From contig JALCCK010000002.1 of the NCBI GenBank assembly GCA_022640795.1, positions 1 to 64,000 of the forward strand: a stretch of DNA of 64,000 nucleotides, given 5' to 3'. The notes below the pieces were generated by a model. That model saw only the letters and a list, made by a program, of their open reading frames with translations. It was not told the DNA's origin and searched no databases. The number at the start of each line of letters is the position of its first letter. Position 1 is the stretch's first letter. This stretch comes from Treponema sp. GTDB lineage: Bacteria > Spirochaetota > Spirochaetia > Treponematales > Treponemataceae. The position numbers and the translations under genes are program-made. This document shows, piece by piece, positions 27,435 to 35,512 of this stretch.

Positions 27435-28580
27435 TTAAATCTTGAAACCCTGCCGGGCTGCCTTTACGAGCTTTGACTTTAGAAGAGTATTTTCTTTTTT
27501 TAGCTGCGTAAGTTCGTACTGCTGTGTTTTTATCATTTCAGCAAGCTCGCCCATTGAAAGCGTTCCGCTGCCGACAAGATCCTCAAGACCTGACATTTTA
27601 AGATAATAGTCCTCATTAGCTTCTTCTTCGAGAAAATCAAAAGAATCTGTATTTATCGGTTCAGGCATGTAATCAGAGTCAAACAGTACTGTTTCCGAGG
27701 TAAGAATTTTTTCAGCAATCCGGTAGATTGCCTGAGATAAAACAGAATTCGGCTTGTAAATAAGTATCGGTAGTCTTGAGGCAAGAGCCTTATCCTGGAG
27801 ACTGTCCCGGTACATAATCCCGAGATGTTCAATTTCGAGCCCCAGATATTGATTGCAGGAACGTTTTATTCGCTGCGCCTTGTCGGCATCTTTCGGGTCG
27901 TAAATCATATTCATAATCAGTCGCGGACGGAAAATTTTCATGCGTGAGGTGAAAACGGCTGCGCTGTCAGCATCTACCTGTTTTATTTCTTCAACCATTT
28001 TTGGAATGTAAAGTCGCTGCAGCGAAGAAGCATCTTTTTTCAACTGTTTGAGCCATTTTTCTGCGTTTGAGCCTCTTTTAAATGATTTATACATAAGTCG
28101 GAAGACGACATTTTTGAGAAAAAGATAGGCATTAAGCGTTGCTGTTACCGTTGGAGCCGTAACAATTATTCCCTGCGGAGAAAGAAGAAACAGGTCTAAA
28201 ATGATTTGATGCGTACCCGCTCCGAGATCAAGAATAAGATAATCTGCATCAAGCGCGTTAATCTGTTTAATAAGTGAAGAAATTTGAGATACTTTTAAAG
28301 AAGACAATCCGGGAATTTCACTGTCCCCGGCAATAAAGCGTACATTTTCATATTCCGACGGTATAATAATATCAGAAAAAGTGCTGCGTCCGGTTAACCA
28401 TGTTCCGATTCCTGTCCGGGGGGCATTTTGGCCGATTACCAAATGCAGGTTTGAAGCTCCGAGATCAAGATCTGCAAGTACAACTTTTTTCCCGGCTTGT
28501 CCGAGTGCTATAGCGAGATTTGCCGAGAGTAGGCTTTTACCGACGCCGCCTTTTCCACTGGCGACAGGAATTATCTGCAT
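27435..28580 (-). CDS. ParA/MinD-family ATPase (FlhG-like)
   Basis: The 381 residues begin with the deviant Walker A SGKGGVGKS (8-16) and switch-like DLDLGASNLHLVIG, with DYLILDLGAG as the Walker B region, typical of MinD/FlhG-type P-loop ATPases that position cell structures. A C-terminal stretch is predicted to be a coiled coil (MIKTQQYELTQLKKENTLLKSK, heptad-like). Compared with FlhG it has about 90 extra residues. The partner is not visible in the window; lgt lies downstream. The gene is predicted leaderless: the minus-strand TATACT ends 6 nt before the ATG. Confidence 0.88.
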   Translation of the reverse strand: MQIIPVASGKGGVGKSLLSANLAIALGQAGKKVVLADLDLGASNLHLVIGQNAPRTGIGTWLTGRSTFSDIIIPSEYENVRFIAGDSEIPGLSSLKVSQISSLIKQINALDADYLILDLGAGTHQIILDLFLLSPQGIIVTAPTVTATLNAYLFLKNVVFRLMYKSFKRGSNAEKWLKQLKKDASSLQRLYIPKMVEEIKQVDADSAAVFTSRMKIFRPRLIMNMIYDPKDADKAQRIKRSCNQYLGLEIEHLGIMYRDSLQDKALASRLPILIYKPNSVLSQAIYRIAEKILTSETVLFDSDYMPEPINTDSFDFLEEEANEDYYLKMSGLEDLVGSGTLSMGELAEMIKTQQYELTQLKKENTLLKSKLVKAARQGFKI

Positions 28581-28586
28581 AGTTTA

Positions 28587-28592
28587 AGTATA
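28587..28592 (-). promoter_or_regulatory. Leaderless -10 element of the parA-type gene
   Basis: On the minus strand TATACT (28592-28587), then TAAACT (6 nt), then ATG at 28580. The -35 region 17 nt upstream (TATCCA) is poor, so support is mainly the -10 and its spacing. Confidence 0.5.
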
Positions 28593-28655
28593 TCACAGAC
28601 CATACGTTATGGATAGGTATTTTACTGTCACGGAAAGGATTTCTTATTTTTATAG

Positions 28656-28683
28656 TTGACAAATCCTTCCCGGATCGTAAAAT
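28656..28683 (+). promoter_or_regulatory. Leaderless promoter of the CtpA-type protease gene
   Basis: Perfect TTGACA (28656-28661), 16-nt spacer, TAAAAT (28678-28683), then exactly 6 nt to the ATG at 28690. No ribosome site lies between. It is the clearest example of the set. Confidence 0.75.
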
Positions 28684-28689
28684 AGATGC

Positions 28690-30192
28690 ATGAATGATTT
28701 TTCTCCCGTAAGAAACCGTAAAATTTTTATCACGATCAAAAAAATTTTTATTTTTTTTATTCTTTCTGTTTTTGCTTCACAGTGCTTTTCGGAATCTCAG
28801 AGTACTACTGCTGAAGAGGCAGAAGATCCCTCACTTCGTTATCTGAGAACTTTAAATAGTGTTTTCAGCTATGTACAGCAGAATTATGTAGATGACGTCG
28901 ACCCGAAAATACTTTACGAAGGGGCTCTGAAAGGTATGATGGAGGCGCTCGGCGATCCTTATACTGTTTATCTGAATACGGATGATATGAGAGATTTGAC
29001 AGATACTACCAAAGGGAATTTCGGCGGAGTAGGACTTTCCATAACAAAACCTGTTTCTTCTACTCCTGAAAATCCGGCCTATGTTGAAGTCGCTTCACCG
29101 ATAGAAGATACCCCCGGTGCTAAAGCCGGAATTCAGTCCGGTGATTTCATAACTACGATTGATGATAAACCTACTCCTGAAATGACGATGCAGGAAGTCC
29201 TTGCAAATTTGCGGGGAAAAATAGGGACGTCTGTTAAAGTATCAATCCTGCGGGGAAAAGATATTTCGTTTTCCGTTTCTCTCGTCCGTGCGCTCATTGA
29301 GGTCCCCACGGTAAAATACGGAATGATAAACGATACAGGGTATCTTCGTATCATCGAATTCACACCGGATACACCGAAACGGGTCCAGGATGCAATAGAT
29401 TCCTTTGAGAAAAACCAGTATACCGGACTAATTATAGATCTGAGAAATAATCCTGGCGGGCTTATTACGAGTGTTACGGCCGTTGCTGATAAATTCATAG
29501 ATGACGGTCCTGTCGTTTCAACAAAGAGCCGCCTCTCGTTTGAAAATACTGTGATGACTGCAAGTAAAAGCAAGACTGTCGTCCCGCAGAATATTCCTAT
29601 TGTCGTATTGATAAACCACGGTTCAGCAAGTGCAGCGGAAATTCTCTCCGGTGCATTGAAGGATAATCATCGCGCCTATCTGATTGGAGAACGTACTTAC
29701 GGCAAAGGCTCTGTCCAGCAGGTTTTCCCGCTTCGCGAACAGGACGGATTTAAAATGACGATGGCCCGGTATTATACTCCGAGCGATACGAATATTGATA
29801 AGGTTGGCATTCCGCCGGATCTTGAGATAAAAGACCCGGAAATGTCGGAAGAACAGCAAAAAGATTATATTGAGTTTATTAATTCCGGTACTATAGCCGG
29901 CTATGTTTCTTCTCATCCCTACATGACAGAACAGGATATAAAAAACTATGCGGAAGAGCTTTCTGCCCGGTATAAATTTGAACCGCGGCTGTTGAGGAGA
30001 CTTATCAGACTGGAATGCGACAGAACGACCGGAGCTCCGCTTTATGATCTCGATTATGATATACAGTTGAATAAAGCGCTGGAAATCGTAAAAAGCAGTA
30101 ACTATACAAAACTTGTTGAGGCGACAAAAACATTAAAGGAGTTACAGCTGGCTGCCGAACAGGCCTCGGATATATCGGTCTTAAAGAAATAG
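28690..30192 (+). CDS. ctpA: C-terminal processing protease, S41 family
   Basis: Serine-lysine protease acting in the periplasm. The 500 residues have one N-terminal membrane or signal segment (FIFFILSVFASQCFS, 20-34), a PDZ domain (about 110-200, GNFGGVGLSI, DTPGAKAGIQSGDFITTID) and the S41 core with the LRNNPGG motif (252-257), NHGSASAAEIL and the Lys in TYGKG. Ser314 and Lys339 lie 25 residues apart, the normal distance. A C-terminal helical domain of about 100 residues follows. Cys32 in ASQC could be a lipobox, so it may be lipid-anchored. Heads an operon with rsmE, a WecG-like gene and an AAA+ activator. Confidence 0.93.
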   Translation: MNDFSPVRNRKIFITIKKIFIFFILSVFASQCFSESQSTTAEEAEDPSLRYLRTLNSVFSYVQQNYVDDVDPKILYEGALKGMMEALGDPYTVYLNTDDMRDLTDTTKGNFGGVGLSITKPVSSTPENPAYVEVASPIEDTPGAKAGIQSGDFITTIDDKPTPEMTMQEVLANLRGKIGTSVKVSILRGKDISFSVSLVRALIEVPTVKYGMINDTGYLRIIEFTPDTPKRVQDAIDSFEKNQYTGLIIDLRNNPGGLITSVTAVADKFIDDGPVVSTKSRLSFENTVMTASKSKTVVPQNIPIVVLINHGSASAAEILSGALKDNHRAYLIGERTYGKGSVQQVFPLREQDGFKMTMARYYTPSDTNIDKVGIPPDLEIKDPEMSEEQQKDYIEFINSGTIAGYVSSHPYMTEQDIKNYAEELSARYKFEPRLLRRLIRLECDRTTGAPLYDLDYDIQLNKALEIVKSSNYTKLVEATKTLKELQLAAEQASDISVLKK

Positions 30193-30194
30193 CC

Positions 30195-31028
30195 ATGCGC
30201 CAGTATATTCCTTCTGTCTTTCCCGATAAAAACGGCCTTTTGAAAGTTTCCGGTAAAGACTATCGATATATGAGGAATGTTCTCAGGCTGAGAACAGGCG
30301 ACATGGTTTCTGTCCGGCTTCCGGATGGAACTTTACGTGCCATGACGGTATGTCGTGTTGATGAAAAAAAACATACTATGTTGCTGCAGGTTTGCGATTC
30401 CGGGACTGCTGGTACTCTCCCGGCAGCCGTGTTCAGCAACAATCAGCCGGCTTCCGCAGTGCAGAAATCGGCTGCAGAGTATTATCTGATGCAGTTTGTC
30501 CCGAAACCGCAGAAAATGGATCTTATTATCCGGCAAGCGGTAGAATGCGGTGTAACTGCTGTTATTCCTGTTATAGGAGAGTACTCGTCGCCGGCATCAG
30601 TTTCTGCGCTGGATAGCCGCCGGGGACGATTGGAAAAAATAATACGTGAAGCCCGGCAACAAAGTGGTTCTCCTGTAGATACCTGCGTCCATGCCGCAAT
30701 AAACCTGCCTGAAATGATAGACTTCTGGCAGAAGCTCATGGGGCCCGAACCGGAAGCAACTGCAGCTGTTGTATTGTATGAAAGAACCGACAGAACAAAA
30801 TCATTATACCGGGCGTTTGAAAGTACTACGGATTTGAAAAAGATTGCATTGGTTGTAGGGAGTGAAGGTGGTATAAGTCCTGCAGAAATACTATTGCTTG
30901 AAAAAGCCGGATTTACACTTGTACATTTTGACACCAATATATTGAGGTGTGAAACGGCGGCTTTGTATGGAACCGCAGCAGTCCGGACTGCAGTAGGAGG
31001 GTATTCTTTATGGCGAAACAAAGAATAA
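30195..31028 (+). CDS. rsmE: 16S rRNA m3U1498 methyltransferase
   Basis: RsmE methylates N3 of U1498 in helix 44 of 16S rRNA using S-adenosylmethionine. The 277 residues have an N-terminal PUA-like domain (LLKVSGKDYRYMRNVLRLRTGD) and a SPOUT domain with EARQQSGSP, VGSEGGISPAE and the knot motif LRCETAALYGTAAV. It starts 3 nt after the protease stop without a clear ribosome site, so translation is probably coupled. Confidence 0.93.
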   Translation: MRQYIPSVFPDKNGLLKVSGKDYRYMRNVLRLRTGDMVSVRLPDGTLRAMTVCRVDEKKHTMLLQVCDSGTAGTLPAAVFSNNQPASAVQKSAAEYYLMQFVPKPQKMDLIIRQAVECGVTAVIPVIGEYSSPASVSALDSRRGRLEKIIREARQQSGSPVDTCVHAAINLPEMIDFWQKLMGPEPEATAAVVLYERTDRTKSLYRAFESTTDLKKIALVVGSEGGISPAEILLLEKAGFTLVHFDTNILRCETAALYGTAAVRTAVGGYSLWRNKE

Positions 31029-31747
31029 GTTTAGTAGGGGTTCCTGTCGATATATGCTCTCCGCAGGATTTGGAAAGTGAAATTCTGGAACTTCTTGCAA
31101 AGCCGGGTACAAAGCAGATAGTCTTTCTGTCAATTTGGAATTTACTTAGGGCACGCCGAAAGAACGCATATGCCGAATGCATACGCAAGGCGGATCTTAT
31201 TATACCTGTTTCACGTTCAATTTTATCCGGTGCTAAATTTCTGCATCTTTCTGCGGTAACGCGAATGAATCCGTTTCATACCGTGATAAATATTCTTTCC
31301 GTTCTGGACGCCCATTTTAAATCGTTATATATTCTTGGAGGGCACAAAAAATCGCTCAGCATTGCAGAACGGAATGTACGATCGACTTTTCCGGGACTTC
31401 AACTGGTCGGACGGTATAGGGGGTATTTCTCTCAGCAGATGGAATCAAATATTGTGCAGGCCATCTATAAAGCGTCCCCGTCGCTTGTTTTATTAAGTGA
31501 CGGAGTTAAAGAGAAAGATTGCTGGCCATATAATAGAAGAAACCGGTTTTCATCGAGTATTTTTTTATACTACAAGGATGCTATAGGAATTTTTTCAGAT
31601 ACCAAAAAACGTATAAAAGATTCAGTCTTCGAGCATGGCAACGAAATATGGTTGGAAATCGTACATAACCCGCTTAAAATTTTCTTGATATTTCCTTATA
31701 TCTGGTATATACTATTATTAATCTGGTATAAAATTTTTAAAAAGTAG
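31010..31747 (+). CDS. WecG/TagA/CpsF-like protein with changed active site
   Basis: The 245 residues align by eye with glycosyltransferase family 26 enzymes such as WecG and TagA: VGVPVDICSPQDL, the middle FKSLYILGGHKKSLSIAERNVRSTFPGLQLVGRYRGYF, then the C-terminal region. Key motifs have changed: the usual T-x-N reads SIWN (41-44), the usual DG after the conserved proline reads VS (67-68), and the usual GxPxQE segment reads DGVKEKDCWPYN. A hydrophobic C-terminal segment (about 225-242) could anchor it to the membrane. It overlaps rsmE by 19 bp. It may be a non-catalytic or altered-substrate relative. Confidence 0.75.
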   Translation: MAKQRISLVGVPVDICSPQDLESEILELLAKPGTKQIVFLSIWNLLRARRKNAYAECIRKADLIIPVSRSILSGAKFLHLSAVTRMNPFHTVINILSVLDAHFKSLYILGGHKKSLSIAERNVRSTFPGLQLVGRYRGYFSQQMESNIVQAIYKASPSLVLLSDGVKEKDCWPYNRRNRFSSSIFLYYKDAIGIFSDTKKRIKDSVFEHGNEIWLEIVHNPLKIFLIFPYIWYILLLIWYKIFKK

Positions 31748-31754
31748 GTTTTTT

Positions 31755-32906
31755 ATGAATCCGCATGTCTCTAAAGAGCATGCTTTATTGTTTTCTCCCT
31801 CGGAAGATATCGTTTTTTTCTGTAAGATGGCATTATGTCCACGTTTTTCCTTAACAATTGTACATCGGCTGATTGATCTTCCTGATGCCGTTGCCGTTTA
31901 TCTTCCGGATTTGTTTGTCGTTGAATATACGGATATTGAAAATCTTGTCTCTCTTTTAAAATTACAGCATTGTTTACAACTTCCTACACCTTTTTTTATA
32001 GTACGGCATGCATTGCTGCCGGAATTTAACAAACAGGGCCCTGCTCTTCCTGATGGGGAAATTTATTTTCCGTTTTCCAAGCGACTTATGGAAGAACGGA
32101 TTGAATCATTCCTGCCGAGAAAAAAAAGCTGCGTGCTTCAGGAACATTCTCCTGACGATATAGCTGCTGCTGAGATTCCAGGCTTTGAACAATTGGTGGG
32201 GCATTCACACGCTTTGTGTAATTTAAAACAACAGCTTGCCTATGCTGCAAAAAGTGAAATAACCGTTCTGCTTCTTGGAGAGAGCGGAACAGGAAAAAAT
32301 CTTGCTGCAGATTTAATTCATAAAAACTCCATAAGAAATCGCCATAAATTTTTTCCGGTGAATATGGCAACGGTTCTTGAAAATCTGGCCGAGAGCGAAT
32401 TATTCGGTACGGAAGCCGGAGCCTATACCGGAGCTACAAAACGGGATGGGTTTTTTAGTGCTGCTGACGGAGGAACGTTATTTCTTGATGAAATTGAAGA
32501 ACTTTCGCTTTCAGTACAGTCAAAACTTTTGAATGTCATTGAAAAAGGGACCTATAGAAGCGTCGGTTCGGATAAAGAAAAACATTCGGATGTCCGCCTT
32601 ATTTTGGCTGCGAATGAAGATCTTCACCGGATGATAGAAACGAAAAAATTCCGGGCAGATCTTTATTACCGGATTAATGGATTACCGATACATATGCCGT
32701 CATTGAGATCCCGTCCGGAAGATATTCCTTTGCTGGCAAAGTCCTTTCTGAAGGCAACTGGAAAAGAATTGACTCTCGACGCAGAAGCGAAAATTTCTGA
32801 TTATAATTGGCCGGGTAATGTCCGGCAATTGAAAACATGTCTGGAACGTGCCTGCATACTTTTTCCCGGAACGGTGATTGCAGCCGATAATATTATCTTT
32901 GATTGA
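31755..32906 (+). CDS. Sigma-54 activator AAA+ protein without HTH domain
   Basis: AAA+ transcription activators use ATP to remodel sigma-54 polymerase. Residues 1-125 look like a degenerate receiver domain (PDLFVVEYTD at 51-60, but no proper acidic pocket and no phospho-Asp I can place). Residues about 145-383 form the AAA+ module: Walker A GESGTGKN (175-182), GAYTGA (222-227) instead of GAFTGA, Walker B TLFLDEIEEL (241-250) and the FRADLYYRINGLPI arginine-finger region. The protein ends right after the last helical part, so the C-terminal DNA-binding helix-turn-helix is missing. It would have to act without enhancer binding or with a partner. Confidence 0.88.
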   Translation: MNPHVSKEHALLFSPSEDIVFFCKMALCPRFSLTIVHRLIDLPDAVAVYLPDLFVVEYTDIENLVSLLKLQHCLQLPTPFFIVRHALLPEFNKQGPALPDGEIYFPFSKRLMEERIESFLPRKKSCVLQEHSPDDIAAAEIPGFEQLVGHSHALCNLKQQLAYAAKSEITVLLLGESGTGKNLAADLIHKNSIRNRHKFFPVNMATVLENLAESELFGTEAGAYTGATKRDGFFSAADGGTLFLDEIEELSLSVQSKLLNVIEKGTYRSVGSDKEKHSDVRLILAANEDLHRMIETKKFRADLYYRINGLPIHMPSLRSRPEDIPLLAKSFLKATGKELTLDAEAKISDYNWPGNVRQLKTCLERACILFPGTVIAADNIIFD

Positions 32907-32949
32907 AAATTTCGGGAGACGTAATTTTTTTTTGAATGTATACAAAAAA

Positions 32950-32976
32950 AGGCTGGTTTCCCTTCGGGAATAGCCT
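32950..32976 (+). terminator. Hairpin after the AAA+ activator gene
   Basis: AGGCT (32950-32954) pairs with AGCCT (32972-32976), with an inner TTCCC/GGGAA stem (32958-32962 and 32966-32970) and a small loop containing TTC. GGTTTTCT follows, so termination efficiency may be only moderate. Confidence 0.55.
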
Positions 32977-33015
32977 GGTTTTCTGGCGTTTTGCTACTGT
33001 TTCTGTTCGGAAATC

Positions 33016-33168
33016 AGTCTGGTTTCTGAGAGTTTTCCGGTTATTTTCTGACAGAAACCAATCTGGTTTCCGAGAATTTTCCGGTTATTTTCTGATAGAA
33101 AACAATCTGGTTCCTGAGAATTATTAGATTGTTTTTTGTCAGCGAATAATCTGGTTTCAGAAAATCGT
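33016..33168. repeat. Non-coding 44-bp tandem repeat
   Basis: Units start at 33016, 33060 and 33104, with a partial unit from 33148; more decayed similarity extends back to about 32974. The two best units share TCTGGTTTC near the start and TTTTCCGGTTATTTTCTGA in the second half. Each unit contains an inverted pair: TGGTTTCTG (33021-33029) matches CAGAAACCA (33053-33061), so the repeats form hairpins. Period 44 is not a multiple of three, which argues against coding. The rest of the gap 32907-33223 holds the hairpin above and no supported gene. Confidence 0.85.
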
Positions 33169-33223
33169 TTGCTTTTAAGGCTCAGACCGACAACGGGTGT
33201 TCCTTCTGTATGAACGGAAGCTG

Positions 33224-33991
33224 TTACCGGGTATTTTCATGCCGGGGGTCTGCTTTTCCTTTGTTTTTTTTTGCTAGTCCTGCCGTTTTGGTAAAAATTT
33301 TTTCTATATATTTTGCTTCTCCTTCAGAGAGCGCTGCACGTGATAAGATACCTGTCCAGAAATTCTTCATTTCCGGTTTTCCCGTAACACTGAAAAAGCC
33401 TACTTCTTCAAGTTTTTCTGTAATGGTGGTAACAGTCTCTTGGAGTCGTTTCAGGGTGATAGGACTGTATCCCGTCATACCGGAATTTTTTTCGCGGAAA
33501 AGATGGTAGCAGATAATTTGTACTGCATGTGATAGATTGAGCGAGGCGAATTTTTTACAGGATGGTATCGTTACGCCGATCATGCATTCCTGCATTTCGG
33601 AATCAGTGAGTCCTGTCCGTTCATTGCCGAAAACGATCGCTATTTTTCCTCCGCCGCCAGAAGCATCCCCTGTTATCGCAGATGCTTTTTTCGAAAATTC
33701 TTCCGGATAAAGAAGTTTCCCTTTTCTGTTTTTGCCCCTTCTGCGGGTAGTTCCTGCACTCAAAACACAATCGGCTGTTGCTTCCGTAATTGATACATAA
33801 AATTCCGCCTGTTCCCAGAGTGCAGCAGCATGTATGGCCAGAATTCTGACTTTTGTGTCATCATAGTCGTCTCTTTTTCCGACGATGCGAAGATGCTCTA
33901 TTCCGTTATTTGCCATTGCCCGGCAGGCAGCCCCGATGTTTCTGCTTTCTTCCGGCCTGTCGAGTAGTATATATATCTTGGTTAGATCCAT
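33224..33991 (-). CDS. trmJ: SpoU-family tRNA/rRNA methyltransferase, TrmJ-like
   Basis: SPOUT-class 2'-O-methyltransferase; the closest pattern is TrmJ/LasT, which methylates position 32 of tRNAs. The 255 residues have motif 1 (DRPEESRNIGAACRAMANNGI), motif 2 (IVFGNERTGLTDSE) and motif 3 (IPSCKKFASLNLSHAVQII), plus a helical C-terminal extension. The start at 33991 (MDLTKIYILLDRP) fits the family; upstream in-frame codons extend into the divergent gene. It is predicted leaderless (TATAGT then 6 nt then ATG on the minus strand). The exact target is uncertain. Confidence 0.85.
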   Translation of the reverse strand: MDLTKIYILLDRPEESRNIGAACRAMANNGIEHLRIVGKRDDYDDTKVRILAIHAAALWEQAEFYVSITEATADCVLSAGTTRRRGKNRKGKLLYPEEFSKKASAITGDASGGGGKIAIVFGNERTGLTDSEMQECMIGVTIPSCKKFASLNLSHAVQIICYHLFREKNSGMTGYSPITLKRLQETVTTITEKLEEVGFFSVTGKPEMKNFWTGILSRAALSEGEAKYIEKIFTKTAGLAKKNKGKADPRHENTR

Positions 33992-34036
33992 AATTTTACT
34001 ATACTTTTTTTTCGCTAAATGCGCTATAATAAAATC
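33992..34036. promoter_or_regulatory. Overlapping divergent leaderless promoters
   Basis: Only 45 bp separate the start codons of the methyltransferase (minus) and the SDR (plus). The minus -10 TATAGT occupies 34003-33998 and ends 6 nt before the ATG at 33991. The plus -10 TATAAT occupies 34025-34030 and ends 6 nt before the ATG at 34037. Each -35 region must overlap the other -10, so both promoters can hardly be occupied at the same time. Confidence 0.6.
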
Positions 34037-34807
34037 ATGCTCCGATTTAAGAATAAGCATGCACTAATTGTCGGTGGTTCGGGAGGAATAGGAAGTTATT
34101 TTAGCCGTTTATTGTGTGCTTCCGGGGCTTCAGTAACGGTACACGGCAGTTGTGATTCGATTAAATTTAAACACCTTCAGCAGGAACTACGGGAGATCCT
34201 TCAGACAACCGGCATGACCCCCTCGCTTGATTTCCTTGTACAGAATATTAGTCTTGAGGATTTTAAGAATCTTGACAAGTCTCCACTAATCGAAAGAGCC
34301 AGAGATACCGATATACTTATTGTATGTTTTGGACCTTTTGTTCAGAAATCGGTAGAGGAAACGTCCTTTGAGGATTGGCAGAAACTTTCACTTTTTGATT
34401 ATGCGCTTCCGGGTTTTTTGACAAGTGCGGCGTTGCCTTTTATGAAAAAGAAACGGTGGGGACGTATATTGCTGTTTGGGGGGACGAGAACATATAGTAT
34501 GGACGGATTTTATACTAATGCTGCGTATGCCGGCGCAAAGACGGGTGTTTGCTCGTTCGTACGTTCTGTTGCTACGACCTATGCAAAATACGGCATAACA
34601 TGTAATGCTTTGTTGCCGGGACTTGTAGATACTGAGTATATTGAATCTGAACAGAAGAAAAAACTTTCGCGGAAAATGCCGACAGGAAAGCTTGTTTCTG
34701 CGGAAAAAATAGCGGAGTCAGGGTTGTTCCTTATTGAACATGAAGAACTGAATGGTGTCTTGCTTAATGTAGACGGCGGATGGAAACCTGCCGGAAACGT
34801 GTTATAA
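34037..34807 (+). CDS. Short-chain dehydrogenase/reductase
   Basis: The 256 residues form a Rossmann-fold SDR with the cofactor motif VGGSGGIG (12-19), the typical YxxxK active site (AAYAGAKTG) and CNALLPGLVDTEY after it. Substrate is unknown; FabG-like oxoacyl reductases and sugar reductases are both possible, and the mid-protein VCFGPFVQKSVEETSFEDW region replaces the usual NNAG motif with CFGP. The ATG at 34037 is preceded by TATAAT plus 6 nt and no ribosome site, so it is expected to be leaderless. Confidence 0.88.
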   Translation: MLRFKNKHALIVGGSGGIGSYFSRLLCASGASVTVHGSCDSIKFKHLQQELREILQTTGMTPSLDFLVQNISLEDFKNLDKSPLIERARDTDILIVCFGPFVQKSVEETSFEDWQKLSLFDYALPGFLTSAALPFMKKKRWGRILLFGGTRTYSMDGFYTNAAYAGAKTGVCSFVRSVATTYAKYGITCNALLPGLVDTEYIESEQKKKLSRKMPTGKLVSAEKIAESGLFLIEHEELNGVLLNVDGGWKPAGNVL

Positions 34808-34822
34808 TAGGTAATGAGAGAT

Positions 34823-34852
34823 TTGACATTACGGTGATATTTGTTGTAAAAT
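34823..34852 (+). promoter_or_regulatory. Promoter of the STAS-zinc ribbon gene
   Basis: TTGACA (34823-34828), 18-nt spacer, TAAAAT (34847-34852). A leader of about 55 nt follows with GGGAGG before the ATG at 34913. GTAAAATTA occurs twice (from 34846 and from about 34875), and ACATTAC/GTAATGT flank the promoter, so an operator is possible. Confidence 0.65.
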
Positions 34853-34912
34853 TACAGAAATAAGATTTGTAATGTAAAATTAATAAAGTATATGGTGTTA
34901 GACGGGAGGCTT

Positions 34913-35464
34913 ATGGCTAATAATAATAACCTGATTCCGGGTTTTAACGATGAAAAGGATGACAGCCTTAAAATTTCTCTTGAGAAAATAGATGATATAC
35001 CGAACTGCCTGAGTATTCTTTTGAATGGATATATAGATACGTATAATTCAAGTTTTTTTCAGAACCGGATTGCTAAAGTTGTTGAATCCGGCTATATAAA
35101 TTTAATCTTTAATTGTTCATCATTGAATTATGTGTCTTCAACTGGTATCGGCTCTTTTACCGCTTTTCTTAAAATGGTTAAACCGAAAGGTGGTGATATA
35201 GTTCTCCTTGAAATACAGCCGAAGGTTTATGAAGTTTTCCAGCTTCTGGGATTTTCTCAGTTCTTTAATGTGAAAGATTCTTATGCGGATGCTGTTAATT
35301 TCTTTAAACAGGGAGCTCCGGTTAAGGCAAGCGTCTTTCCGAAAATTTTTACGTGTCCTGTTTGCTCCAGACGTTTGAAAGCAACAAGACCGGGACGTTT
35401 TCGTTGTTCCGAATGTAAATCGATTTTGGCGATTAATTCACAGGGACAGGTCTTTTTAGGCTGA
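34913..35464 (+). CDS. STAS domain protein with C-terminal zinc ribbon
   Basis: Residues about 20-135 form a STAS domain of the anti-sigma-factor antagonist type (LKISLEKIDD, LILN-like FNCSSLNYVSSTGIGSFTAFL), with the phosphorylatable serine in VSSTGIG (Ser75 or Ser76). Residues 146-183 form a zinc ribbon with Cys148, Cys151, Cys165 and Cys168 (CPVC and CSEC). The ATG at 34913 has GGGAGG; an earlier in-frame ATG at 34892 precedes that site. No partner kinase or phosphatase lies in the window. A partner-switching regulator whose zinc module provides the output is a reasonable but unproven idea. Confidence 0.82.
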   Translation: MANNNNLIPGFNDEKDDSLKISLEKIDDIPNCLSILLNGYIDTYNSSFFQNRIAKVVESGYINLIFNCSSLNYVSSTGIGSFTAFLKMVKPKGGDIVLLEIQPKVYEVFQLLGFSQFFNVKDSYADAVNFFKQGAPVKASVFPKIFTCPVCSRRLKATRPGRFRCSECKSILAINSQGQVFLG

Positions 35465-35483
35465 AATCTGTTTTCCCTGTCAG

Positions 35484-35512
35484 AAACCACCGCAATAGCG
35501 GTGGTTTTTTTT
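35484..35512 (+). terminator. Terminator of the STAS gene
   Basis: AAACCACCGC (35484-35493) and GCGGTGGTTT (35498-35507), a perfect 10-bp stem with a 4-nt loop, followed by a T-run to 35512. Confidence 0.95.

Noticed and set aside
32936-33127. 63-residue frame across the 44-bp repeats with repeated SGFREFSGYFLIEN-like segments
   Set aside because: Repeat period is not a multiple of three, no ribosome site or promoter, and the hairpin terminator lies at its start. The apparent protein repeats come from the DNA repeats.
33016-33168. CRISPR array
   Set aside because: Units are contiguous without unique spacers and decay gradually; no cas genes are seen.
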